From Tyto alba (Eukaryota > Chordata > Aves > Strigiformes > Tytonidae): 64,000 nt of DNA. A program made the position numbers and the translations under genes. Position 1 is the stretch's first letter, and each line of letters begins with the position of its first letter. The DNA lies in NCBI RefSeq assembly GCF_018691265.1, contig NW_024881296.1:6913427-6977426 (forward strand), written 5' to 3'. The notes under the pieces were generated by a model. That model saw only the letters and a list, made by a program, of their open reading frames with translations, searched no databases and was not told where the DNA came from. Positions 22,817 to 33,830 of this stretch are shown one piece after another.

Positions 22817-23916
22817 CTATGAGCAAAAAAAAAAAAACCAACCAGTTTTCATGTCCCCGACTGTTTCTCAACAAAATATCAAGCCTCTTCCCCTCTTCTA
22901 TCCCACTCAAGACCCACTGTTTCTGAACAGCAAGAATTGCTGGAATTGATCTGCTTTAAATGAGAAAGTCCTACTATAGAAGGAGCTGACATGCCACAGA
23001 AGGGCCACAAAGTTGAACTGTATCGAAATTCTGATTACTTTACCTTTTTTACATCCTTAACAACAGTTGGGGCAGTAGCAAGAGAGTCAGTCCTCTTACC
23101 CAAGCTCAGCAATACAATATCCCACAACAGCAGTAGGGTAATAGAAGTGCTGTGATGAATTGATGGGTTCATTAGTCTACAATCAATGGATAAGACTTCA
23201 TAATAGAATAGACCTCACAGGAGCCAAATACCAGCGCTTTAATTGCAGCAGGTGCTCAGTGCCAGGGCATGTATTAAAAAGAAAAATTAAATGTTTCAGT
23301 GGAACAAAAAATCCCTAGAATCAAGTAGACTACGAGAACAAAGAACAAGTTGCCAACAGAGAAAAGAAAGAAAAGGGAACACATTAACCACCATGTTCAT
23401 TTCCAGCTTTGCAAACTGGAGCTGTATACCTGAAAGCTGAGTATGTTGCACGTTTTCTGACCTCTGCTGCAGTAATATCCAAGTATATGCAACCTGAAAC
23501 ATACTTGTCCCCACAGCACCTTTGTGAGGCCGGGCAAGCTCTTTCACAGGCAGAGAAGTGGCAGCTTGGAGGCACAAGTGTGCCCAGTCCCTTCACCTCT
23601 GCTGGGCTGAGTGGGGACCCAGAGTGCAAGGGGTTGGGTGGGAAGGTGTGGGAAGGGCGGGGATGGAGCCCAGTCCCGCTGGCCCCCTCTGCCTCTCAGC
23701 ACAATAAACTGCCCATTTGCAGGCACTGCCGTTTTGGGAGCAGAACATGAAAACAAGCTGTTGTGCTTCCTCTCCTGCAGAGATTTCAGTTCTCTCTGCG
23801 GTTCTTCTCCTTTACAAGATGTTCATTACAGACAGAGAATTAGGCTGTGGTTTTAGTGAGCTGCATCCTCTTCCTGCCTCTACATCTGGGCTTCTGTCCT
23901 CACCTCCAGGAGCCAC
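22817..23916. other. Unassigned non-coding DNA
   Basis: No gene seen. Frames of 70-113 codons on both strands between 23296 and 23856 overlap heavily in a GC-richer patch and carry no known motif. Confidence 0.4.
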
Positions 23917-23959
23917 TTTGCATCACAGCTCCCTTTGCATCACAGCTCCCTTTGCATCA
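23917..23959 (+). repeat. 17-base tandem repeat, 2.5 copies, with octamer-like words
   Basis: 'tttgcatcacagctccc' occurs at 23917-23933 and 23934-23950 without mismatch, followed by 'tttgcatca'. Each copy begins with a word close to the POU octamer ATTTGCAT. Perfect identity means a recent duplication. It lies inside a 201-codon + frame (23717-24322) that otherwise shows no recognisable domain. Confidence 0.85.
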
Positions 23960-25150
23960 GGTCCACGCACAGCGGGACCCTCACTTCAACTGGCTGCAAC
24001 TGTAACACAGACTCCAGGCAACTCTAACAGTAAAATATACACCTTTTCCTCACTCAGTGCAGGTGAAGGACGTGTCATGTTGAGGTGTTTAGCCCCTGAC
24101 TCCTGCCGGTGTGGTGGAATGATACAAACAAGTGGGAGAAGAGAGCATCATGTGGGTGGTGCAGTAGAGCACCAAGCTACAAGGAAGGGAGACATAAGTA
24201 CTATCAGGTCAGGAGTTTGTGGTCTACAAGACACACTAATTATGATTAGAGAGATAATCATTCTAGCATTTGGGACAAATTCTCTTCTCAGTTACTCAGG
24301 TTTGCCCCTACCGAGGTTCTGAGGTGCTCGAATGCTGGTGTAGTTGGTCCCAAATGGACAAACCTAGCCCTGATTCTAATCACACCACTTACTTCAACAG
24401 AGGTTATGTAGTTTATACAAGAGTTGATTATTTCCTATGGTACACAGTCAAGTTCCCAAATAAATATATGGTAAAAGCACACTTAGAAAAGTTAAAGGGA
24501 ACAAGCTAACAGCAGGTGTCCTTGGCGATGTCCCTTGCCAACAAAAATGTGGCTGAGTACAGTGCTTTAAATATAAATGCAAGAGAGGATATTTATATAA
24601 ATAAAAGCAATCCTGTTTTTAAAAAAAAAAAAAAACTATGATAACTATACATATATGTTAGGGTATCTACATACATATGTTTTTGTGCTTGTCTATACAT
24701 ACATGTGAGGATGTTTATATATAGAAAGATATGTGTGTGTATATATATATGAACAATATTACAGTGTATATGTGTGTGTTTCTTTCAGAGTATTTGTATA
24801 TATCCATATATAAACACACACACATAATGTGTGAGACTGTGATACTTATGAAGATGGCTGTTCCTGTAGTTATGATAACCTCTGTAGTGGAACTGCACAC
24901 TGAGAATATTTTCATAAGATTTAAGTTTTTCATATTTCAGACCTTGGAAATCAGCATCTGTTCAATTTACTCAAAGCTGGCAATTTACCATAATGAAAGT
25001 GGAAATGAGCTGCTTACGACTGATCTCTGTCTCCTCATGTGGTATGTCTGCACATCACACTCTTGTACGTCTTAGATCTGCCAGTTGTCCATGGCATCTA
25101 CTTATCTGTGGGCACCCATGGTGTGCTCAGGGACATGCTGTTCAGTTCTC
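23960..25150. other. Unassigned non-coding DNA with one old repeat relic and AT-rich microsatellite
   Basis: No gene recognised. At 24364-24408 'agccctgattctaatcacac' followed by 'acttcaacagagg' resembles the left half of the reptile inverted-repeat elements seen elsewhere in the window. A 15-base A run lies at 24621-24635. Confidence 0.35.
24640..24830. repeat. TA / TG / TATG-rich low-complexity tract
   Basis: About 190 bases dominated by tata, tatg, tgtg and taca words, including a tgtgtgtgtatatatatatat core near 24731 and acacacacac near 24815. Likely length-variable. Confidence 0.75.
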
Positions 25151-25353
25151 TTAGCAAGGAGGGTCCAGTGGACGCACATCTGCTGTCACCATGAGTAAAA
25201 CAGTCATCCTGGACATAGTCGAGATTCCGATCTTCCCAATGAAGCATCTGAAGAGCCTGATTCGCCTGGTTTTGTAGCCTTTACTGGTGTTAGTAGATCT
25301 GTCTTCATCTTTGGCTTCATATGAGTAAAGAACTGGAGAGATGAACTTTACTG
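25151..25353 (-). other. Exon-like segment on the minus strand with strong acceptor, unknown product
   Basis: On the minus strand 'ccttttttt-cctttttcttcccacag' gives one of the best 3' splice sites in the window, ending at 25354. One frame is then open for about 67 codons to a stop at 25151-25153. It starts VKFISPVLYSYEAKDEDRS and turns basic (YKTRRIRLFR). A second frame starting at ATG 25320 is also open for 38 codons (stop at 25204). Four CpGs occur in 200 bases, more than in the flanks, as expected for constrained sequence. It would be a terminal coding exon, or a non-coding exon. I recognise no family. With two open frames and no partner exon the coding call is weak. Confidence 0.25.
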
Positions 25354-25462
25354 CTGTGGGAAGAAAAAGGAAAAAAAGGTGATGATGATCCAGGCAGAGA
25401 GGACTTATTCTTTTCTCTGTCACAGGCTCTCCTTTTCATCTTCAGAGAGTCACTTACACCAG

Positions 25463-25563
25463 TGTTTTCAAAATGTGGCTACTGGTTCCTAGTAACAAAT
25501 GTAGGGCAATTAATTTCAATACTCGGGTTTCAACACCTATCTTTGGCAGCCTGGTCTGAATAG
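25463..25563. repeat. Relic of an ancient reptile-type interspersed repeat
   Basis: 'ttttcaaaatgtggctactgg' then 'aatttcaatactcgggtt', 'caacacct' and 'gcctggtctgaa' follow the order of a short repeat abundant in turtles and crocodilians ('ttttcaaaagtgactagtg', then 'ggtgcccaacttgagacacc', then 'gggcctgatttt'). Very diverged. The assignment is from memory of the pattern and needs a library search. Confidence 0.4.
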
Positions 25564-27845
25564 TTATCCTTAGCCCTCAGTGCTTCTTATAGTGTTAAGA
25601 AGGCTTTACGTACACCATCAAAGACAAGAAGCAGTCGCAGTAAGAGATGCTCTTCAAGCACAGAGTGACTGGTATCAGCAACTACTGTATTACTTTATAT
25701 GCAGTGTGCATACACTGAATATTATCCACTGCAAATTCCATTTTAGTGAGACTGCTGTGGGCAATTGTTCCTTTGTGCTAAGTGTCCTGGGAGAGCACAG
25801 CTATAGCTCACTATTGTCTCTTTCTTCCATTGTCACTCGAGTTCATTTTGTACTTTCTTGAGCTGATAGCTCTGTACCACTATTGGTCCAATTCAGATAG
25901 GGTAGAGAGGAAAAAAGACTTGGGATCAGCTCTACTTTTTCTAGCGCCCTACTGCATTTTATCAGTTTGTTGTTAACAATAGCTGAAGGCAAGGCCTAAT
26001 GATATGCTGTTAGAAAGCATGAGCCTGAATGTGTGAGGGAGAATATCATAAAACAGAAATAAAAATAGGGGCAAGAATATGAATGTTTTATCTGCTATGA
26101 ATCTGTTGAAAGATAATGGGTTGTTATTGAACAGCCTAATGAGAATGAATAAAATATGTATGTCATAAAAACAAAGGGAATAACTGAAAGATGTACTAAC
26201 AGGGAGTGGGGGTCTGAAATGGAGCAGGAAGTAACTTCCATTCAACTTTATAAGAAAATGCTGTTACATGATTTGCTTTCTGCATGGCTGATGAATTCTT
26301 TTCAGGAGCTCAGTATTACCAGCAAAGCCTCTGCCGGCAGCTGGACATGGGTCAAAGGTAACAAGGATTTTCAGGACTGTGGCTGGGGAGCTCATGGGCT
26401 ATTTAGCATTCAGGAATAGAAATGAAGGGAAGCTCTGGATACTGACAGCTAGAATAAGAAAGTGGGAAAATCTTGATTTTTATTTTTTGGGGGACAGAAG
26501 TGGTAAAATTTTCATTAGAACACTACAAAACAAATTATATTTTACCAGCAGGACAGTGCTTTAGTACTCTCAAGGTGGATGATAATAGGAGAATGAGCCC
26601 TAGAGACAAAAGAAAAGCTTCCTACAGGAAATTAAACCCAAGCTTGGCAAATAAGAACAATAGCCTACAATCCAGGTAAAACTACAGACACAAACGAATG
26701 AATACAAAATGAACATTAGCAGAGCCTGAAGCAGCGACACCTCAAAATACAAAAGAGAGGAGAGTGGCTTCACAGCACCTACTGAAACTAATTTATAACA
26801 ATATGCATACTAATGAACCTGAAACGCCACTTAGTTTTTGCATCCATTATTCATTGTTCAGCTTTATAGGAAATGCAGCCATACAATGGAACGATTACAG
26901 GGAGCATCACTGGGAGTGGGATGATAACAGGGCGGAAACAGGAGAGGCATCTGTTCCTTCACCCTGGTCCCCTTGCATGAAAATTACCATAGCATTGGAA
27001 AAGAGAAAGGTTGCATGAAGAAAAACCAGATGAGAGGCTCAAGATGTAGAGCTTTTTTCTTTTCCCCCTGAAATCTATGGGATTGCTGTCCCTGAAGGAG
27101 CAGGAGGGGCCAGGAGATGAAAAGAAACATCCTACAAGGGCCTGTGCTCTCCCTTGGCTGTCTGGGCATGTGTTGGGGGGCTGATATATTCTTCTGAAAG
27201 CAGAAACTGTCTGTTGATGAATAAAGGACTTTATGTAAGAGAAACAGTATAGATAATGAGTGGAGCCAGTTCAGCCAGTCAAATCTATTGAAAGCTCATG
27301 GGCACAGGGAAGCTGGAGGAAGGTGTTCAGAGAGAAACAGACGGAGGCAGCAGTGATAGCCCAGGGTATCCCAAGTTCTTCCGTGGTTCCTGTCCCTTTA
27401 TGTCTGCGCAGACAAAGGCTTTCCTGAGTCAGATTTCTCAGTCACTTGCAGCACTGCAGGACATGTTGAATCTGACCTGCTAGTGAGTTTACACCACCAG
27501 CCAAGACAGACCTATAAAGCATCCTTTCTAATGAACTGGGTCTTTTTTAGTCCTAGGCAAATTTATGAAGAATTATTTATATATACGATATATGTTTCAA
27601 AGTTTCTAATGTTTCTCCGAAACTATGTGCCTTTCACATTTTATTTTCTGAGTATCCAGGGCCACAATAAAAGCACAGGGGCCAACTCAGACCTGGTGGG
27701 ATAACAGATACCTTTTCTGCACTCCACTGGCTTTATTTGCACCCCTTTGAGCAGACTGCAGCTGCCTTGTTTTAATGCAAGCTGGAACATCACCAGTGGG
27801 ACTAAGTTTATACACTGAGAGCTTATTTTGCATAAATAAACTGGA
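25564..27845. other. Unassigned non-coding DNA, about 2.3 kb
   Basis: No gene recognised. Frames do not exceed 94 codons and overlap on both strands. No mobile-element motif or long simple repeat stands out. Confidence 0.4.
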
Positions 27846-27955
27846 AACAGAATGGCTGAGGTTGGAACGGACCTCTAGAGGTCATCTGGTCTATCTTTCC
27901 ACAAAAGATGGGGCACAGGCTTCTTCAACTGTGAGGGCCACAAGGTTCCAGGCAC
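27846..27955 (-). mobile_element. CR1 LINE 3' end, short truncated copy
   Basis: 'cagaatggctgaggttggaa', then 'cggacctctagaggtcatct' and 'ggtctatc', match the last part of the CR1 3' UTR in reverse orientation (agaatggtttgggttggaagggacctctggagatcatctagtcc). The element is 5'-truncated to about 110 bases, as is common. It is clearly less diverged than the fragments near 0.8 and 15 kb. Confidence 0.7.
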
Positions 27956-29358
27956 TGTGTTAATGTTTCCAAATATACAGAATATTCTGCATGATTACAA
28001 CTTTGGATGTAGAATCTGTGGCTAAAGTACAAAATTTAACAGGGAATATATGTTTTTTACCTGTCAAACTACAGAGAAAGGGGATAGGACAAACAGATTA
28101 ATTGAAATCATAGTAGCTTTTGCTCAGTTTTGTGTTTAGTGTATCTTACAACATGAAAATGCATACCTTTGAGCGCTACACATTCTGCAGGCACACTCAG
28201 AGGGTTCATGGAAACTACAGCATCCACTGGTATAGGCATCAGAGTCAACCTACTGGAGCTTTGTAGCTGAAAGTGTTGGGCAATCAGATGTTATATTCAC
28301 TGGAGTTCAAAGCTGTGCTGAAATCTCTGGAAAAGTTTTAAATTTTCATGAGCTGGAAAAATTTTTTCACACACCTGGGTTATACAAGCGTGGCTTGTGT
28401 ATATTTCTCCAGGAGAACTGCTACACCACCTGGATTTGACATTGTAAGTTCTTACTGAAAAGAAATTAACTGGTTTTTGCAATTTCACATTTTAGAAAGC
28501 CAATATATTCAGGGGAAGGATTTTCTGACTTTGTTGTGTTTTTTTCCCCAAACCCAACAGGATTTCCAGTTTTTGACTGTTGGAAAACCCATAATGTTTT
28601 ACTTGCACTACAAAATGATTAAAATCAATTACAACTAAAACTTGATATGACAATTATCATGTCCAATATCTATATATCATTGCTACTTTCTGTGAGAAGG
28701 TTTTGAGCAGTTTTACTGTTGAATTTTACTCCACTGCACTAAGCCTCTGTCATGCAGAGGTGTTTGCAAAACTATGGCTTCAGTCACTTTTAATGAGTGA
28801 ATTCCCATTTAGTCCGATTTTCTCAGTAACAGGAAAAAACAAAGCAGGTGTATAATTCATGTAAAAAATGTTTCTTAACTTGAAGATATAGTCTGTCTGT
28901 CTGTCACTCTGTGTGATAGCATGCTTGCTCTCATGAAGTCTACATATTTATTTTAAATAAAAGACTAACTTAAAAAAAACTCCTGACATCTCAAATACAG
29001 TATACTAGGAAGAGAGCAGAAGGTTTGTTCTCGTTGGTTTTGTCTCTACTTTGTCAATAAAAACCCTCAATGAAACCTGGATTCATAGCATACAGATGTG
29101 TTGTTCATTATCTCCTTATGCATATAATGAATAAATCATAAAGTCCAAAAAAAAGTATAAATATTTATATTCAAGTAGACATGCAGATGGGATTGCAGTA
29201 AATCAGTATTATTTGCCCTGCCTTGTGCTATCATTTCATTATTATTAAATGTGTAGGAGCTGAGGAACTATGTATTTTCCTTCCCATCCCATTGCTACAC
29301 TATGTTCAGATTTCCTGACACCTGCAATTTACAGAGTTTGCATTCTTGTTGTGAGGGG

Positions 29359-29389
29359 AAAAAAAAAAAAAAAAAAAAAGAAAAGAAAA
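29359..29389 (+). repeat. Poly(A) run, 21 A then AAAAG units
   Basis: Twenty-one uninterrupted A followed by g-aaaa-g-aaaa. No gene-derived sequence or target duplication was found upstream, so it is treated as a simple repeat and not as a retrocopy tail. Confidence 0.8.
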
Positions 29390-29519
29390 CTCAGCTACTT
29401 TGCTGATGGAATTGAATCAGACCTAGATAGATGGGATAGTAAAACGTTTTTCAAAAATCCCATCAGCTTGAATTACAGTTATACTCAGGAAATGCCTGGG
29501 GATGCCCTGCGCCAGTAAG

Positions 29520-29660
29520 CTCTGTCATCTCTGTGTGGGCTGCGGCTCCGGTCCGGGGAGACAGGCGGCCTGACACCCGGGTCAGGCACCACGGCGTCAG
29601 CCCCAGCCCTGACACAGGTTGACCTGGGGCCACTTCATCTCCCTCCCTTGCCAGCACATC
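29520..29660. other. Small GC-rich, CpG-containing patch
   Basis: About seven CpGs in the first 90 bases ('ggctgcggctccggtccggg' and following), within AT-richer DNA. It is too short for a CpG island. It could be a small regulatory element or an unmethylated relic. Confidence 0.35.
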
Positions 29661-31169
29661 ACTGGTATTAGCTTGCCTATGTTGAATTTCAAGTGTCTTT
29701 GTGCATTCAGTTCCTAAAACACAGGGCTTTGGTTTTAACTGGGTCCCCCAGACCCTACGGTGATAACAAAGCAACACCAACTGGGTGCACACTTACGGGC
29801 GGATGTAGCCTATTGCCAGCCCTGAACAGCAGGGCATATACTTCTGCATCAGGTGAGGTGGTCAGAGATAGCTGAGGTTGAGTGTTTGGTATCAACTCTT
29901 TTTTGCCATATGTATACATTTCCAGAAAGCTTTGGGGAAAGTCTAGTTCTACTGAAGCCAGTGGCAAAGCCTCCTAGGAATAGGTGGGTTACAGATCCCT
30001 ATTTTAGTTTGCAGGACTACCAGTGGTGAATAAAATTGTTTTTTGGTTTGCCATTGGGTTTCATCTGAAAATTAGGGAGAGTGAGTGCAGCAGCATGCAT
30101 CACCATAGTGTAATTTTTCAGCAGCCGTTTTTTAACTCTGTGTCAACAATTAATGTCACACACAGCAAGTCATACTGAGTGTATTTTATCACCCCAGTAG
30201 TGCCATCTCAAGACCTGGCCTGATTAGTCTGTAGCCTCTCTGTATATTGTCTTTGTCGGACATTGTCAATTGTCTAGCCATATATGAAGCTGGAAAGAAA
30301 AACTTAAGTACTCCATCCTCACATGGCTGTTCATGCCTGTAAATCTTGTTGATTAGAAATAAAAATAGGCTGCTACCAATAACAAATACTTCTTACAGGT
30401 GACAGTTGACTACTGTGTGTGATGCTTATAAAATGATCAGGATTCCTTTTAGGAGGTAACTCCATCGTGCTCAGTGATGGATAGAAAAACAGACTGCCAC
30501 TAAAATAAAATTCACATTACACAGCAGGCCACGGTGTGACTGAGAACAAACATTAAGAAGGTCATTCTGATCTGATTTGTCAAGTTCATGTTGTTATTCT
30601 GAATTTCTTGAAGCAGAAATCTGAATATTCTGATGGATGGTGGTTTAGGAACCTCCTTGAGCACAAATTTGTAAGAAAACATTCTGGACAAATTGTAATT
30701 TTGGGTTAAAATATCACATACTGCCCATGATTTAATTCCTCCTCCATATTCATGTGCAGAACTCAAAAGATGATGATAGCTGTTCATCTGCTTCAATAAC
30801 TACATCTTCAGCTCTTGTTGTTTCCAGCGTTGTAAATACACAAATGAAAAAAGACATGCTGCTCCATTTATAACCAGCAATTCCTTTGCTTCTGTCTTCA
30901 ACAGTGTGAAGGAAACTTTTTCTTCAGTTTCACGACTTGGCCTGGAGCAAGAGTAAAGGTAAGGGATGTGGTGGTGGAGAATGTCAGGCTTTTTTGAGGT
31001 TCTAGTGGTCTCCTCTCAGTGCAGTCACACAGGCTACCACTTACCTCTAATAGAGACCCCATCTCAGGGTCTCCCAGATGGCTAGGCAACCCTCCTATGG
31101 AATTATAGACTAGTGATGCAAAATGCTACAGTTATAAATATTGTTCTGACATAAATCCCAAAGTAAATG

Positions 31170-31470
31170 CAAAACTTCCCTTCCTCCACCTTACCTCCTT
31201 TACATGTAAAAGACTTTTTGATTGAATTACTCATTTCCAGTCACTTCCCCAAAACATTCCACCTTCACATTATCTCTCTTGAATACTGCATCCCACTTTC
31301 CTACTACCCTCTCTTCCTAGCCAACCTACCACTTTCCCTAAGCACTCCCAAACCCCACGCCAGCTGCTGTGACACACCATTTTGCACAGCTGTTTTCCTC
31401 CTGCAGCTGCCTTTCTCCCCAGGCTCCTTTTCTCTCCCTCCTCATCACCCAGTCCTGCCTGTTTGATTCT
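31170..31470 (+). repeat. Pyrimidine-rich tract, about 300 bases
   Basis: The + strand is dominated by C and T with very few G for about 300 bases, without a fixed unit. The strand bias is striking compared with the flanks. Frames crossing it (99 codons at 31167-31466, +) reflect this composition. Confidence 0.6.
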
Positions 31471-31620
31471 AGTTTATTCTGTGCTGGTTATACCACACTA
31501 AGCAGCATAATGCTTCACGGTGGTTCATTAAGCAATACAACCAACATCTGTTGTGTGCTTGCTCTCTCATCCCCTCCCCACAGGAAGATGTGTGCATAGC
31601 AAAGTGTTCTCCTCTGAGAT

Positions 31621-31725
31621 TTTATAAATCTATGTACGTATATATGTATATAAATATATACATGCGTGTGCATACTTCTATATGTAAATATGTATGTATA
31701 CATATATAAACACACACACACTTTG
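31621..31725. repeat. TATG / TATA microsatellite ending in (CA)n
   Basis: 'tatgtacgtatatatgtata' style words over about 100 bases, ending in 'aaacacacacacac'. Confidence 0.75.
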
Positions 31726-31879
31726 CCTTGCATTTATATGAAAGAAGAAAACAGCACAGAAATGTGCTTTGCCTGTAAGCACAGCAGGGAATGAGGGATG
31801 GGAATGTCTTTATTTTCCAGGGAAGCTTTTTATGATCATTTTGGGCTAACGCTTGAGAAACCTGTCTCTCACAGGACTT

Positions 31880-31935
31880 GGTTTTCCCTTGGTTGCATCA
31901 AGTTCCAGGTTTTGCTTCGGTTGCATCAAGTTCTA
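31880..31935. repeat. 28-base tandem duplication
   Basis: Two adjacent 28-base copies (31880-31907 and 31908-31935) share 'ggtttt' starts and an identical 'ggttgcatcaagttc' core, with few mismatches elsewhere. A local duplication with no evident function. Confidence 0.75.
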
Positions 31936-33527
31936 CTGGGCCAGAGGAGCAGAGCGTAGATCACTGCCTTTGTCCCAGAGCTTTAGGCAGTCTTTCAGAG
32001 TCTTATGTCCTTTCTCTGAAATCTGAAAATTGAAGGGCATCTGAGAACTTGGGTCCATATTAGATGGGGTGCAGCACTACTCAGCATACAGAGCAGGACT
32101 CATTCCATAATAGCTGGGTATGCTGTTCTGTTATCTGCCATTGTTTCATTGAATGAGCGATATTTCCACCTAGATATTTTCAGGGCCATGTAAGGGATGA
32201 AAGAGTGCAAGCCCGCTGTTTTGGAAACCTTTGGAGAACAGCTGCTTGGCGAACACAAGTACAGTGTTTTTTCTACGCAGTTCACCAATTGCACACTTAT
32301 TAGAGTGGAATAATTTAAGACATCCCAGCTTTTACTCTTTCCTCTGCTATCTTTGCCATTTTACTATGCTCCATCCAAAGCCACCTTCTCACCTTCTTTC
32401 AATATGGATCTGTGCAAGTCTGACACCTCAGACAGTGCCTTCTGTACTCTAGGGCACTGAGAACAACCAAATCAGGCTGGGTGCGTACACCTTCAGCTAG
32501 CTGCCTGCAGGGAGGGGTGCATTGCTCTGCATTGGTACACTGCCTTCCACTGATCTAAGGGCTGGTATTTGCAACCGACCCGCACATGTCTTTGCAAATG
32601 TCAAAACCCAGGAGTGGGAAATGAGCCCACCCACCTTCTTCCTGAAGTCTCCCTGCTTGTCCCGATGGCAGGGGAAGTGTCTGCAGGACCATGGTCCTTG
32701 CTTTTCCTCTAGTCCATGGGGATGTTGCACAGGCTCCCTGGCACCCCCATGCCCCTGACACCTGGTGCCCAGAGTGGTGTCTGCCCACGGAACAGTAAAA
32801 GTGGTGGAAGTCTGGGGTAAGCTGCAGGGTGAGGTTTGGGGCAAGCTTTCAGTGTGTGATTAGGGAGCTGCATGGGAGAAAGACAGTTTTACACAGTTAC
32901 AGCCCTGGGTATAAGCTTCTGTTTCACATTAACTATGCTTCTGATGGTCATATACAAAATGCCTCACTGTATAAGGATATTAAACACATTGTTATCATCA
33001 AGAATAAAACGGATCCATTTTAGTTAGACTGTATCAAACGTATTGGCTGTTCTCCCTTCCATACCCTTTACTGCATACTGGATGCTTATCTCTTAAAAAT
33101 ACCATAAGCTTGGACAGGACACATGAAATTTTCCAATGTAGAAATAGGATAGGGAGGAAAAAAGGATTATCTCAAAAGTACATTTTTGCACATCAGTCTG
33201 CTGTTATACAGTATCAAATCAAGCTAATCCTTCATTTCACGTACGTTCACTTGGCTTCATTTCTTAAGGCTATATTCTTCCATCAGATTTACAGGGCGGA
33301 TCTTAGATAAGTTAGAGAAATTAAGGATGTTCTCAGGCCTCAAAGTTCATCTGCTGCATGCTCCTAGACTCCAAGTAATACTTTTCTCTGGATGCTTTAC
33401 CATTTGATGCTGTGGAGTAAACGGATCTCAGGGAGGGGCTATAGTTTCATGGAAACAGGGTATTTTTAGTTCAACACCAGCTGAAATTTTGCCTGTTTCA
33501 AGTGCAGAATGCCTGAGGTGAAATAAT
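31936..33527. other. Unassigned non-coding DNA
   Basis: No gene recognised. Opposed frames of 115 (-) and 78 (+) codons at 32497-32844 overlap in a GC-richer patch without known motifs. Confidence 0.4.
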
Positions 33528-33830
33528 TGCCGTGCAGCCGTCTCCTCAGATGTGGTGCCAAGAGCCACATCAATGGCTACGCTGGACTGAGCTGCATGGC
33601 TGCAGCCTCCTTGAAGTCACAGCCACAGCCGTGCCACCCACCGCGGCTGGCCCCTCGCGGAGGGCACCCTTCCAGACGCAGCAGCCCTGACCCCCCGGCA
33701 GCTGCTGCCCTGGGCACCCCAGGAAGATGCTGGCTGGGTCAGCTGCATTTCCTCACGCTCCCTCCAGCAATGCCTCCTTGAAGCCACAGTCCGACGCCTG
33801 TGAACGAGGCCTGCCTGTGAAGGAGGTGGT
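33528..33830. other. GC-rich patch with moderate CpG content
   Basis: About a dozen CpGs in 300 bases, densest around 33625-33660 ('caccgcggctggcccctcgc'). A 'gcctccttgaag' word with similar flanks recurs at 33605 and 33771. It falls short of a CpG island. It may be a minor regulatory element or a GC-biased stretch. Confidence 0.3.

Larger units (their letters stand above)
27956..31169. other. Unassigned non-coding DNA, about 3.2 kb
   Basis: No gene recognised. Contains (GTCT)n at 28891-28905 and the poly(A) and GC-richer patches listed separately. A consensus minus-strand donor (agag/gtaagtgg) occurs near 31043, without a good acceptor partner. Frames are at most 109 codons. Confidence 0.4.

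Noticed and set aside
23717..24322. 201-codon open frame on the + strand, the longest in the window
   Set aside because: No recognisable domain, contains a 17-base tandem repeat, and has a Ser/Leu/Thr/Gly-rich composition. A frame of this size is expected about once by chance in 64 kb of six-frame sequence.
28049..28078. Minus-strand strong acceptor next to a 'gacag/gtaaaa' donor
   Set aside because: The enclosed exon would be only 8 bases. Most likely chance.
29359..29379. Poly(A) run taken as a possible processed-pseudogene tail (also 35575-35592)
   Set aside because: No gene-like sequence upstream, no target duplication found, and birds rarely form retrocopies because CR1 does not use poly(A) templates.
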